Shown one piece after another: positions 27,450-38,512 of a stretch of DNA of 64,000 nt; within the stretch, counting starts at the first letter, position 1, and each line of letters starts with the position of its first letter. A model generated the notes under the pieces. That model was not told where the DNA came from and did no database searches. It worked only from the letters and a program-made list of their open reading frames with translations. Origin of the DNA: Paraspadella gotoi (lineage: Eukaryota > Chaetognatha); NCBI GenBank assembly GCA_051294375.1, contig CM119265.1, positions 26,764,694 through 26,828,693 on the forward strand, read 5' to 3'. A program made the position numbers and the translations under genes.

Positions 27450-27518
<69 letters not shown>
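27450..27518. repeat. (GA)n array
   Basis: About 34 uninterrupted GA units in otherwise gene-free AT-rich DNA between 26.6 and 28.5 kb. Confidence 0.95.
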
Positions 27519-27520
<2 letters not shown>

Positions 27521-28584
27521 ACCGTCAATTAGCTAGGTTTACTGTCGTTCCAATGACCAGTGAAACGTTAAGATTGAAAGAGTTATTGGTAATTCGGATA
27601 CAAATTCCGATCAATCGAAAAAAAAGAGAATGTCAAGTTGAGATAAAACCGATATACTAGGTTTGCCTTTTGTTCTCGAATTAACGAACATCCTTCATAA
27701 TTTTTTAAATAGATGTCGTTTGCTCCCGGGAAAATTCGAGGAACAAATGATCATTCCGAAACTGGAAGTAACAGTTAGTAATACTAATCAGCAATAAGTC
27801 ACGATTCTACTAGCACTGTTCATCCCTGGCACTAAATTATCCGAAATGAATTACTGAGACCAGTTAGCGTTTAAGGATGACATTTATTCACATGTCTTAA
27901 AAGCAAATCAAATGTCAGGGATTATACAACAGTTAGAAAGTATAGCATCACATCACATCAGCAATAAAATTCACCCGCTTGTTATTAGACATTTTTTAAG
28001 TCTTCATTTGGTTTCATTTTTTTTTTTTTGTTGCAATTCATTTTGGGTATTTGATTTTTAACAGGATTAGAGTTAAGGCCTTTTCTTTTAAATAATTTTT
28101 TTGTTTTTTTGAAAATTAAACTTTTTTTGTCAGTTATACATGAGAAGATGCAATTATGAATTCGTAGTTAATTTCAAATTCTCTGTTTAAAACGAGAGAT
28201 GTGAAGTATTTTTTTTGGTTTTAGATAAACACAATTCTTTTCTATTACATTCGCGACTAGTGTTAAATTTTTATAATGATTATGTACACATGTAATTCTA
28301 CGATGATCGAGCGACGAAAGGAAAATAATAAGAGTAATAATAAAATGATAATAATATAATAATAGGAGATAAAAATATCATTAAATATAACAACATATCA
28401 TTTTTTAATCATTTTTTTTTTCAACAAACTTCTACTAAGTAAAAGAAGGCTACCTATCGAATTTTTTGATTTGTCAAAAAAAAAAGAAGAAGTTAACACT
28501 CTTAAGTGTGCAGGAGGCTCCACTTGCTGAGAAGGTAAGGGAAGATGAGGAGCAATCCAAACTCTGATCCAATTGTGTTTCCTC

Positions 28585-31500
28585 CTACAGGATCCTTTGC
28601 TCCTCTCCTCTGAGATAAGTCGATGCGATATCAAGGTCGTTCTGCTGCCAATAGGCAGAGGCGTGACTCGACGGTAGATTGGAATAAGCGTGGACCGGCG
28701 TGCCTATGTATATTTCCATTTAAGAAAAATTTAAATTAAGTTTACTGTTCATTGGCGAATTAATTTATTTTTGAAATTAAAAGTATAGGTTTTGAGAAGC
28801 TAGATTAGAAAACGTACCAATTTATATTTCTAAACTAGTTGAAAATAAGGGGCTCGTCCGGGAGTCGAACCCGGGGCCTCTCGCACCCGAAGCGAGAATC
28901 ATACCTCTAGACCAACGAGCCAACTGAAAGAAAGGGGCTAACAAAAGACATCTGATTCTTTTTAGAAACAAACGACTTTCAAAAAAGGTTGGGATTTCAT
29001 TTGCGTTTGTATTTAATTGTTATTTTCCTTTTAATTATGAAATTATAAAAAAATAGAAAATCAAAGATGATTTATAGTGAGTCAATGTCAGCGAATAAAA
29101 TAAGTTGTTAAGATATGTTGTTTTGCAACAAAAAGTGGCCAGTGTGGGGATCGAACCCGCGACCTTGGCGTTATTAGCACCACGCTCTAACCAGCTGAGC
29201 TAACCGGCCTTACAATTTTTGATCCTAAAAACGGGAATAATTTTTATAATGGTTTGTTCTTTGTAAATCACGGGTAATTTCTTTATGAAATTNNNNNNNN
29301 NNCGAGCCAACTGAAAGAGAGTGGCTAACAAAAGACATCTCATTCTTTTTAGAAACAAACAACTTTCAAAAAAGGTTGAGATTATATTTGTGGTTGTATT
29401 TAATTGTTATTATCCTTTTAATTGATAAATTTTAAAAAAGTATAAAATTAAAGGTGATTTATAGTGAGTCAATGTCAGCGAATAAAATAAGTGGTTAAGA
29501 TATGTTGTTTTGCAACAAAAAGTGGCCAGTGTGGGGATCGAACCCGCGACCTTGGCGTTATTAGCACCACGCTCTAACCAGCTGAGCTAACCGGCCTCGT
29601 GCTTTTCTTTTCTAAAAACGGAAATAATTTTTATAATGGTTTGTTCTTTGTTATTCACGGGTAATTTCTTTATTTATTTTTTTATCTTGGTGAAAGGTAA
29701 AACTTGAGTTAGAAACTCATTCCGACCTCACTCTTATCCCTCTCCGACCTCATAACCAACCCCATTCCGACTTCAACCCAACCCCACTCCGACCACAACC
29801 CAAAACTCCACTTCAACCTCACCCCCAACCCTACTCCGACCTTATCCCAACCCTACTCCGACCTCAACCCCAGCTAGACTCCGACCTCATCGCAATCCCA
29901 CTCCGACCTCACCCAAAACTCCACTCCGACCTCACCCAAAACTCCACTCCAACCTCACCCCCAACTCCACTCCGACCTTACCCGTATTTCTCCGCAGCGT
30001 CTCTCCACCCGAAGCGACGAATCGAGTCGAACTCGTCGGATGATTTCTCATGATTCCTGTGGTCACCATGGAAACGCCGCCGACGCCGCCGCCGACGCTG
30101 CCGCTGCCGACACTGCCGACGCCGACGCTCGCCGTAGTTTTAGCACCGGAATAATCTGTATTTAAAGAAAATTGAAATAGAAATAAATATTATTAATTAA
30201 AATTGCAACTGTAAAACCACGAGGAGATTCATTCTTGTAGTATTATTAGTATTATTAGTATGAGTACAATTGGCTAACTTTTCATCTCGTTGGACCCAAT
30301 GGTCAAGGGTTCTATAACTGGTTTTAACGGTACTTCATAAAGAGTTACGGGCCGTTACTGTACAGCACCGGTATCAACCACAGCACTGGATTAAAATAGC
30401 GTGTTAATATATTTTAAAAATTATATTTTTAAAATTAAAAAAGCGCTTAGTTTCCAGAGTTAGTTAAGAGCGATTAGTTATCAAACGTCTGTATCACCGT
30501 GTGTCTGTCTGTCTGTCTGTCTGTATTTTCTTACCTGCAGCCATAGCGCGCATTTCATAATGATGACTGGTTGGCGCCACGACTTGCCTGAATAAAATAG
30601 GATACAGAAAGAACATTCTAATGTACATCTAGAAACATTCTCAAAAAGCTACGAAAAATATGTTACAAGTAAAATCTCATTTCAATGTATGAATTTTTGA
30701 AAAAGTGATAATTTTTAAAAAATATTCAATACTTTTTTGAAATATTACTTTAATACTACTTCCTTGTACTAATGACGCTTTATATTGTTTTTTAATTATT
30801 TTTATTTATTTAATTTTAGCGTCTCTCACCATCAGCGTTGTATGACATCACTCTCTGTCGATTAAATGCTTAATCACATGGCACCCTGTCACCCGAACTT
30901 CAACTTCTACTATCATTGTCATCCACCCAAATTATTCGCACTATCGATTACTGTCAACCAAGCTGTCGTCCAATTAAAACAATCAGTGTCAACCAAGCTG
31001 TAACCCATTTAAAACAATCTGTCAACGAAGCTATCATCCAATTAAAACAATTTGTGTCAACCAAGCTGTAACCCATTTAAAACAATCTCTGTCAACCAAT
31101 CTGTCACCCAATTAAAACAATCTCAGTCAACCAATCTGTCACCCATTTAAAACAATCTCTGTCAACCAAGCTGTCACCCATTTAAACTAATCTCTGTCAA
31201 CCAAGCTGTCACCCAATTAAAACCATCTCAGTCAACCAAGCTGTCACCCAATTAAAGCAAGTTTTCACCGACCTTACAACAATCAACGTCTACCAAGCTG
31301 CCATTCACAACTATCACTGTCATCTAAGCTATCAGAAAAAACCTATCACAGTCAAGGTGACAATCACCTCATCGTGGGAATTCCGCTCGTGATGTCTTTC
31401 AAATTGTATCCCTTTGACGTCGCTGGCGCCGCCGACGCCACGCCACCGGAAGTGGCGTGGCTGGGCGAGGCCGCGGGCGCCGGCGCCCCGCGTCCGCCCG

Positions 31501-31743
31501 CGGCACCAGAAGCGGCGTGACGCGGCGGCTGCGGCGGAGATCCTGCGTCGAAGGGATGGAGTTCTTGTTGGTCGCCTGATGAAGACAGAGGAGTCTAAGT
31601 TAATATCAAATATTGAGAGAAGTTAATATTGAATAGATTACAATATTGTAGTTAGAGAAAAGTTTCAATTGTTTTTAGCAACGATTTATTTTAGTTAATA
31701 CTGTAGTTAATATGGTTAATATAAATAGTTAATATTAAAATTA

Positions 31744-31841
<98 letters not shown>

Positions 31842-34800
31842 TAATATTATTTATTATTATTATTTATTTATTTTATCTATAGTAATAATAGTAGTTGATA
31901 TTGCTAAATTATAAAAATGAATAAATTAAAACTGTTTTTAATATTTTATTAGTTATTATTTATCATTATCTATTTATTATTATAAATTATTATAATATAA
32001 TTAATATATATTTCTTTAATCTTTTACTTTCTCTCTCTCATAATTTTTTTAACCCGCCACCTCTCCCCAAATCTCTCTCGCTCTCTCTCTCCTCTTTTTC
32101 TTTTCCTCTTCCCCATTTCTATCCCGCAATTCCCATCAGACTTCCCCTTCTCCTCCCCTCCTCCCTCTCTCCGATCATAGCTTCGAATAAGGGCTCTGAC
32201 TCTGATAGCCTAATCCCCTCCTCCTTCTCCTCCTCCTCCTCCTGCTCACTCCCCCTGCCTCTCTCCCCTTTTTATTCCTGACGCTTTCTTCACCCCATCT
32301 CCCTATTTTCCCTCTTTTTCCATCACCATCACCAGCCACTGGGATTGCTGATTGCCGCAACTTCTTCCTTTTGCTGCGTTGATAAAAAACTGCGGCAAAG
32401 ACGAGGACGTTAAGAACGACGAGCGTCGCTCCGACTGAAAGAGGGAGGATAGCGATCGATCAATCCATCAATCAACCAATCAATCAACCAATCAAACAAT
32501 CAATCAAATCAATCAAACCTGCGACGAAAATACTGATGGTAGAAGGAGAGTCGAGAAAGGAGGACGTTTCCGTTCTCGTTACTCCCGTGTTTCCAGATTC
32601 GCCTGAACGAAAATTCAATCAAACGTCGATCTACTTCAACTGACCAACCACTTGGGATTTCGGCTCTGTATTCCAAAAGCGCCCCTCTAAACTCAAATGT
32701 AATTTTAATTATTAATGCTAATCAATAACTAAACTTGTAACCTAATTATTAACCCCAACATTATGCCATAATCATTAATATTGAACTGTAACTCCTAATC
32801 CTAAGTCATTAATCCTAATCCTAATTAATTACCTAATTAATAATTAATAATTAATAAGTTAATTAATAATCCTAATCCTAACCCTAAGTCCTTAATCCTA
32901 ATCTTACTTAATAACCTAATTAATATTTAATAATTAATAACCTAATTAATAAACCTAATCCTAATCCTAACCCTCAGTCCTTAATCCTAATCCTAATTAA
33001 TAACCTAATTAATAACCTAATTAATAATTCTAATCCTAACCCTAACCCTCACCCTAAGCTCTTAATCTTAATCCTAATTAATAACCTAATTCATAATCCT
33101 AATCCTAACCTTAAGTCCTTAATTCAGAAAATTTTATGAAGTAAAATATTTAATATTGATTGTTAAGTGTCATCTCATGCATGGAAGCCAATCCTGGACC
33201 ACCTACATCCCGGACGAAGAACAAGGGGGGGAGGGGGGATGAGGGATTAATCCCTTTTTGGTTGAAAGTTTCTCTCTCTCTCTCTTTCTCTCTCTCTGAG
33301 TCTCCTCCTCTTCCTCTCACCTTCTCTTATTTGTAAATAATTTTTTACCTCACCACAATTTCTCTGGCCTTGAATAATGAACCAGCTAAATGGTTTGAAT
33401 GCATGGTCTAAATAAAATTAGCACTGTTTCCCAAATCGATGTTTTTCTTAATATTTAATATTCTTTTTAAACTTATTTCCACTCAAACGATTCCTTCAAA
33501 ACTAAATTTCCAGCCTATTCACACACTTTCCTATCCACATAAAAAAATTCAAGTCAATTGCCCCATCCACTCTCGAGTAATTGGCGTTCAAATAGTGAAA
33601 TATATTTTTTTGTTTTTTCCATTTAAACTCATTTCCACTCGTACGATTACATCGAAACTTCGTATCCAGCTCAATCACNNNNNNNNNNAAGTATAATATT
33701 TAATATTCTTCAAGTAATTTTTAGTCGGATCTGCTTATCAGCATATCCCGACTCTATAATCCCCTTTGTCGGTCCGTCGGTCCGCCCCCTCAAACTTGTC
33801 GGGCATTCACTTAATCAATCAGTGAAACAGCTTTTTTGTTTTTTCCCCATTTAAACTTATTTCCACTCAAACGATTCCATCAAAACTAAATTTCCAGCCT
33901 ATTCACACGCTTTCCTACCCACACACAAAATTTCATTCGAATCCATCCATCTAACCACGAGTAATTTGAGTTTTTTGCTAAGGTGGGACGGACGGACATA
34001 CGGACAGACGTATAATTTATCATAGTTCGATGTTCTGACATGATCTAAGTGAATGCCCGACAAGATTGGGGGGGTTGACCGACGGACCGAAAAAGTGTTT
34101 TAGAATTTAAGACGAAAAGGGGCATTCTGGGAAAATTTCCAGGTCGTTGAGAGACCGCGGGGGTAAGTCGGAACTTACCGTCCAAACTGAAGAGAGTCGT
34201 CGTCGTCGTCGTCGCCGCGAGAGTGCTGCTGCTCAAGTTGGTCGTCGACGTCGACGAAGACCTTGATTCGGCGGGAAGGAATATGATTGGATGGAATTTA
34301 TTAAAGAATATAAAAGATGATTGGATGAAATTTTTGTTTACTATGGCTTATTTAAATAATATTAATTGCGTTAGAAAGTGAAATAAATAAATTAATATGA
34401 ACAAAATCAATGACGAGGGCGAGAACCACGATAAAAAAAAATTCATTGTATATAACAATAACTAATTTAATTTTATTTCAATGTATCCAATGTATCGACT
34501 AGCAACAACAACAACAACACTCACCCGTAACCAGCAGTAGTGAGTTTGACTGTTGTTTTGAGTTGCATTGCTTCGCTCGACGGCGCTACGGTCGTCGTCC
34601 GATCAACGGAGGGAAAAATCTTTTGAAAATCCAACTGTCGAACAAAAGACAATTCGATTATGAATTTATGAATGTCTCCTTAGACCTTAGACCCAAGATT
34701 AAAATTAAGTTTCTCTTATCAAATTCTGTCCCATTTATACTCAATTCGAAAAGCATCCTACAGAATTATGGTATATTTTGTTGTTTGCTTAACCGGATTT

Positions 34801-35236
34801 TTTCATAACATCACGTTTAATCTTGATTTGTGATTTGTTGCATGAGCGCTTCTTAGTAACATTACAGCCATTACTTTCTACCCGTTCCCACGCCCTTAGC
34901 CCCCATTCTTCCGCTCCCTTTCCCCCGCCCGGAATAGTCCTCTTTGCCCACCCCATGGCATGACTCCCATTGTCCGGCATGCCCGGCGTGGCTACCCTTT
35001 GTCCGTCCCTTTACCCGACCTGTCTCGTATTCTCGTCGAAACTTGACCGATTGGCGAAATCTGGTAGAAGATGAAATTTTGGCGCCAAATCATCGTCGCG
35101 GTGAAGTTTAGGGATCAAATCCAACCAGAGCATCAATTTGTGAACCCGGTAGTGATTGCGAGTTCGCGGGGAAAGCCCTGTAGAAATGAAGATTTGTAAT
35201 TCGAATACGTGGTTTTCGTGTCGAAAAAGGTTGATC
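28585..35236 (-). CDS. Nlg: Neuroligin-like postsynaptic adhesion protein, 3' nine exons (5' end missing)
   Basis: Type I membrane protein of the neuroligin family, which binds neurexins across synapses. Exons: 35236-35020, 34634-34525, 34261-34179, 32602-32519, 32434-32333, 31575-31368, 30587-30535, 30155-29982, 28703-28585. They are bounded by AG acceptors and GT donors, and the phases agree at every join. The first exon ends the catalytically inactive cholinesterase-like domain: LSPRTRNHYRVHKLMLWLDL, then IPKLHR. Exons 2-4 encode a Thr/Ser-rich stalk. Exons 4 and 5 split the transmembrane segment (FVA|VGATLVVLNVLVFAAVFY), followed by a basic QRSKRKK stop-transfer. The cytoplasmic tail includes KGYNLKDITSGIPTMR and ends LRGEEQRIL-stop, without the usual C-terminal S/T-x-V PDZ ligand. 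The donor of exon 5 (GCTG|GTGATG) was chosen by phase; read-through would instead give a basic Arg-rich tail stopping near 32175. Exon 1 has a frame slip at about 35171-35190. Upstream exons are lost in or beyond the gap at 35294-35642. Confidence 0.87.
28850..28921 (-). tRNA. tRNA-Pro (anticodon CGG)
   Basis: A complete 72-nt cloverleaf. The acceptor arms GGCTCGT/ACGAGCC pair perfectly, the T arm carries GGTTCGACTCC, and the anticodon loop TTCGGGT sits in a CTCGC/GCGAG stem. No intron. It lies on the same strand as the neuroligin-like gene, inside its last intron, 147 bp beyond the terminal-exon acceptor. The A and B box regions look normal, so it is probably active. Confidence 0.95.
29136..29209 (-). 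tRNA. tRNA-Ile (anticodon AAU), copy 1
   Basis: A 74-nt tRNA with acceptor GGCCGGT, D-arm TAGCTCAGCTGGTTAGAGC, anticodon loop CTAATAA and T-arm GGTTCGATCC. It has the standard metazoan tRNA-Ile(AAU) layout and no intron. It sits within the neuroligin-like last intron, next to tRNA-Pro, and is part of a tandem duplication. Confidence 0.95.
29303..29308 (-). tRNA. Truncated second tRNA-Pro (5' end only, cut by an assembly gap)
   Basis: Only the six bases of the 5' acceptor strand (CGAGCC on plus, matching 28916-28921) remain next to the ten-N gap at 29293-29302. The downstream flank matches the flank of the intact tRNA-Pro at the same 387-bp offset. A second tRNA-Pro has therefore probably been lost from the assembly at this gap. 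Confidence 0.6.
29523..29596 (-). tRNA. tRNA-Ile (anticodon AAU), copy 2
   Basis: Sequence identical to the tRNA-Ile at 29136-29209, displaced by exactly 387 bp. The flanks are similar but diverged, so the tRNA has been conserved while its surroundings drifted. Confidence 0.95.
29715..29975. repeat. 21-23-bp CCGACCTC minisatellite touching a neuroligin donor
   Basis: Irregular units of CTCCGACCTCAACCCAACCC type run up to within ten bases of the donor of neuroligin exon 30155-29982. On the coding strand this makes a G-rich intron start (GGTCGGAGTGGAGTTGGGGG). Confidence 0.8.
30953..31265. repeat. 35-bp minisatellite, about nine units, in a neuroligin intron
   Basis: Units of the form GTCAACCAAGCTGTCACCCA then ATTAAAACAATCTCT repeat about nine times with small changes (ATT/TTT, GTAACC/GTCACC). 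They lie between exons 31575-31368 and 30587-30535. Confidence 0.85.
31747..31870. repeat. (ATT)n array in a neuroligin intron
   Basis: More than 30 ATT units with few interruptions, between neuroligin exons 32333 and 31575. Similar ATT arrays lie at 41722-41766, 24057-24081 and 21899-21945. Confidence 0.95.
32669..33145. mobile_element. Probable inverted copy 4 of the TIR element, in a neuroligin intron
   Basis: It begins TATTCCAAAAGCGCCCC and is followed by many CCTAATCCTAACCCTAA-like units interspersed with TTAATTAATAACC. The right-hand end is not clear. It lies in the 1.6-kb intron between neuroligin exons 34179 and 32602. Confidence 0.45.
33470..33970 (+). repeat. Direct repeats of a dispersed element in a neuroligin intron
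   Basis: AAACTTATTTCCACTCAAAC followed by GATTCC and AAAACTAAATTTCCAGCCTA occurs at about 33470 and again at about 33850. A third partial copy at 33625-33678 runs into the ten-N gap. Diverged relatives appear near 55115 and 55795. The flanks 33765-33812 and 34050-34087 are an inverted pair (GTCGGGCATTCACTTA / AAGTGAATGCCCGAC). Confidence 0.6.
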
Positions 35237-35642
35237 CTGTAAAATAAGTAAAGTTAAAGAGTCAGTGATGAAATAGAACCTCTCAAAATTTATNNNNNNN
35301 NNNNNNNNNNNNNNNNNNNNNNNNNNNNNNNNNNNNNNNNNNNNNNNNNNNNNNNNNNNNNNNNNNNNNNNNNNNNNNNNNNNNNNNNNNNNNNNNNNNN
35401 NNNNNNNNNNNNNNNNNNNNNNNNNNNNNNNNNNNNNNNNNNNNNNNNNNNNNNNNNNNNNNNNNNNNNNNNNNNNNNNNNNNNNNNNNNNNNNNNNNNN
35501 NNNNNNNNNNNNNNNNNNNNNNNNNNNNNNNNNNNNNNNNNNNNNNNNNNNNNNNNNNNNNNNNNNNNNNNNNNNNNNNNNNNNNNNNNNNNNNNNNNNN
35601 NNNNNNNNNNNNNNNNNNNNNNNNNNNNNNNNNNNNNNNNNN

Positions 35643-36130
35643 ATTTTATTTTCTTTACTTTTCCTTTCCTTTCCTTTCCTCTATTTTTCTTTATCCTTCT
35701 TTTTTTCTTCTTTTTTTTACATTTTTTATTTTCTGTTTATTCATTTTATTTTCTTTACTTTTCTTTTCCTTTCCTTTCCTTTCCTCTATTTTTCTTTCTT
35801 TTTTTCTTTTCCTTTCTTCTCCACTTTTCCTTTCCTGTTTATTCATTGTATTTTCCTTTCCTTTATTCTTTTTCTATTTATTGCTTTCCTTTCCTTTCGT
35901 GTTTAACTTTTTCTTTCCTCTTTATTCATTTTTTTTATTTTCTTGTTTATTCCTTTCCCCTTCTTTCCTTTATTTTCTTACCTCTATTATCGATCTTTTT
36001 CCTTTTTTTCTCTTTTCTTTCTACATCTTTCTTCCTCCTTATTTCCTTCATTCCTTTTCTATCCTTTAATGTTTTAAAACTTACTTTCTTAATCCTTTCC
36101 ATTGTTCCCGAATACTTTAACTCACCCTTA
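35643..36130. repeat. TTTCC/TTTC pyrimidine tract
   Basis: Almost pure T/C on plus directly after the 349-base gap. Open frames here (FLFSFLS) reflect composition only. Confidence 0.85.
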
Positions 36131-36314
36131 TCCTTAGTCATTACCCTCTCCAAATATTTCCCTCTCCCACTTCCACCCACCAAGCAACGACCACCTGATC
36201 GCTTTCTCCCCTCACGCCGCGTGACCACGTGATCCCAACTTCGCCTCCCACGCCTCAGTCACGTGACTTCCCGTCCCGCGCACGAGATATTTTCGGCCAA
36301 ATTAGGAACGTCTT

Positions 36315-36315
36315 A

Positions 36316-36379
<64 letters not shown>

Positions 36380-37549
36380 CACCAAATCGCGGTCATATCT
36401 CGTCAAGAACTTATGATTCTGCCATCAATGGTCTAGGATTTTTTTTTCTTCTCTGAATCGCAAGACGAAGAATGCCCCGAAACATCGTCGACGAATTTGC
36501 AATGCTCCTCAATGAGGGAGAAATTTTCATTGACTCCATTGAATGACCGACCTCGACCTCGGCCTCCTCCTTCTTCCTCCTCCTCTTCCTCCATCCACAT
36601 TCATCCCTTCCCCTCTCAATATTTCTCCTGTCCTACTTAAGTCCTACTTCCTCCCACTCGTTCACTTCAACTCCTGCATTCTCTTTCCTACTTTACTAAT
36701 GTTAATCACCATTTTTTCCACTATAAATTATCAGCCTATTCTTTCCTACCCTTCCTTCCTCTCTTCCTTTCCTCCCCCTCTTCTTCTCCGCTTCCTCCAT
36801 TTCCTCCCTCCCTCTCACTAAACTGGTTCTTCCTTACTCTCTCTCCTTTCTTCATTTTCTCCCCTTTTTCCCTCTCCTCATCTCTTCCTCCTTTCTCCCT
36901 CCACTCTTCCTCCCTTTCCCATCCTCCCTCCCATCCTTCCTTTCTTTCCTCCCCTTCTCCGACTCTTCCTCCCTTTCCTTCCTCCCTTCTTCCTCCACTC
37001 ATTCTTCTCCCTTTCTCCCCTTCAACGTCTCTTCGTCCCTTTCCTCTCCTCCCTCCCACTTTTTCCTCCCTTTCCCCCCTCCCTCCCACTCTTCTCCTTT
37101 TCTCCCCTCCTCCACTCTTCCTCTCCTTCCTCCCACTCTACCTCCCTTTCCCGCCCCTCCTCCCTCTCTTCCTCCCCTCCTTCCTTCTCCTCCACTCTTC
37201 CTCCCTTTCCTCTCTTCCTCCCACTCTTCCTCCTTCCTCCCTCCCTCCTTCTCCTCTCCTCTTCCTCCCTCCCTCCCTCTCCTCCTTCTCTCCTCCTCCC
37301 ACTCTTCCTCTTCCTCCCATCCTCTCCCTCTACTCTTCTCCCTTTCCTCCCTCCTCCCTCCCTCCCACTCTTCCCCATCTTCGGATATTTTAGGCATCGC
37401 GTTTTTTTCGCTTCCTTCTTTATGATGATTTCTTATAACCATAAGAGGCTCTGGTTCGGACGATAAGGAGGAGGAGGAAGAGGAGGAGGAGGAGGAGGAG
37501 AGCGAGTTTGGCGGGGCGGGAGGTTGCGGTAACGAAAATTTAAAACGGT

Positions 37550-37605
<56 letters not shown>
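36315..37605. repeat. TC array, long CCTCCCTTCC pyrimidine tract, GA array
   Basis: (TC)n at 36318-36377, pyrimidine-only DNA from about 36545 to 37380, (GGA)n at 37465-37500 and (GA)n at 37553-37605. The 248-codon minus frame is translated purine repeat. Confidence 0.85.
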
Positions 37606-37610
<5 letters not shown>

Positions 37611-37819
37611 ATAAGAAGATCCAGACAAGACAACATCAGAAACCGCAGCAGAGAGAAGACAGAAAGACAGAGACATCTGAGCGAGAAAGACAGAGAGACA
37701 AAGTGAGAGGCACCAAAAAATGGTCAAAAAAAAAAAAAAGTTCATTGACCGAATAAAGAGGGTGAGGTCGTACTTGAAAATTAAGATATGTATGGCGTAA
37801 TAATCAATACTAATGGTTT

Positions 37820-38190
37820 ATTAGCATAATTCTTTTTTTCTTTTACTTTTCTTTCCTCCATTTTCATTCTTTTTATTTTCCCTTTTTTCCTTTTTCTTTC
37901 CTCCTTTTTCCTTCGTGTCTTTTCTTTCCTCCTTTTCCTCTTTTTCTTTTTCTTTTTTTCTTTTCTTTTTTTCTCTTCCTTTTTTTTTCCTTTTTCTTTC
38001 CTCTTTTTCCTTCTTCTTTTCTTTCCTCCTTTTTTTTCTTTCCTTCTGTCTTTTTCTTTCACTTCTTTTCTTTCTCCTCTTGCACGTTCCTCGCTTCCTC
38101 GCCTCTTCTTTCCTTCTATTTTTTTCCGTTCTTTCTTCTTTCCTCCTATCCTCCTTTTTCCTTCTTCTTTTCTTTCCTTTTTTGCTCACG
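37820..38190. repeat. TTTCCTTTTTCTTTCC pyrimidine tract
   Basis: T/C-only DNA with near-regular CCTTTTTCTTT units. The minus frames are Lys/Glu/Arg repeats without meaning. Confidence 0.85.
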
Positions 38191-38279
38191 TCTATCATTC
38201 TCTTTCCTCGTCGGCATGCGTCGGCGACGACGTCAGCCATTAATGGATCCGGGTTACAAATAGTGCGAGGATTTTCCCG

Positions 38280-38512
38280 TATTTAAAAGCGTCTCATTTC
38301 AGCTTAAAAAATTTATAAAGAATAGATTATTTTTAGATTTAAATATTAAGGAAGGGTTAAGGATTAGGGATTAGGTTTGGGATTAAGGCTAAAGAATATG
38401 TTAGGATTAGAGTTTTAAATTAGGTTTAAAATTGTTATATTGAAATTAGAGTTAAATATTATGGTTGTAATTAAATTTTGGCTTGTAGTCACAAAAATGT
38501 ACTCTTTGAGAA
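38280..38512. mobile_element. TIR element, copy 3, short form
   Basis: It starts TATTTAAAAGCGTCTCATTT and ends GTACTCTTTGAGAAAA, matching the ends of the two larger copies. The interior is again TTAGG-like (GGGTTAAGGATTAGGGATTA). About 233 bp. Confidence 0.5.

Larger units (their letters stand above)
28916..29690 (-). repeat. Tandem 387-bp duplication carrying tRNA-Pro and tRNA-Ile
   Basis: Segment 28916-29290 recurs at 29303-29677. Shared landmarks are the acceptor end of tRNA-Pro, a flank reading CAACTGAAAG then GGCTAACAAAAGACATCT, AGTCAATGTCAGCGAATAAA, and tRNA-Ile, all at a constant offset of 387. The flanks differ by scattered substitutions while the tRNA-Ile copies are identical. Confidence 0.85.

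Noticed and set aside
32760-33120. True telomere or telomere fusion (CCTAACCCTAA units)
   Set aside because: Units are degenerate, mixed with TTAATTAA, short, and appear inside a TIR-element layout repeated elsewhere in the window.
36736-37745. Gly/Glu/Arg-rich minus frame of up to 248 codons
   Set aside because: Translation of a pyrimidine-only tract; several frames are open at once, as expected for such composition.
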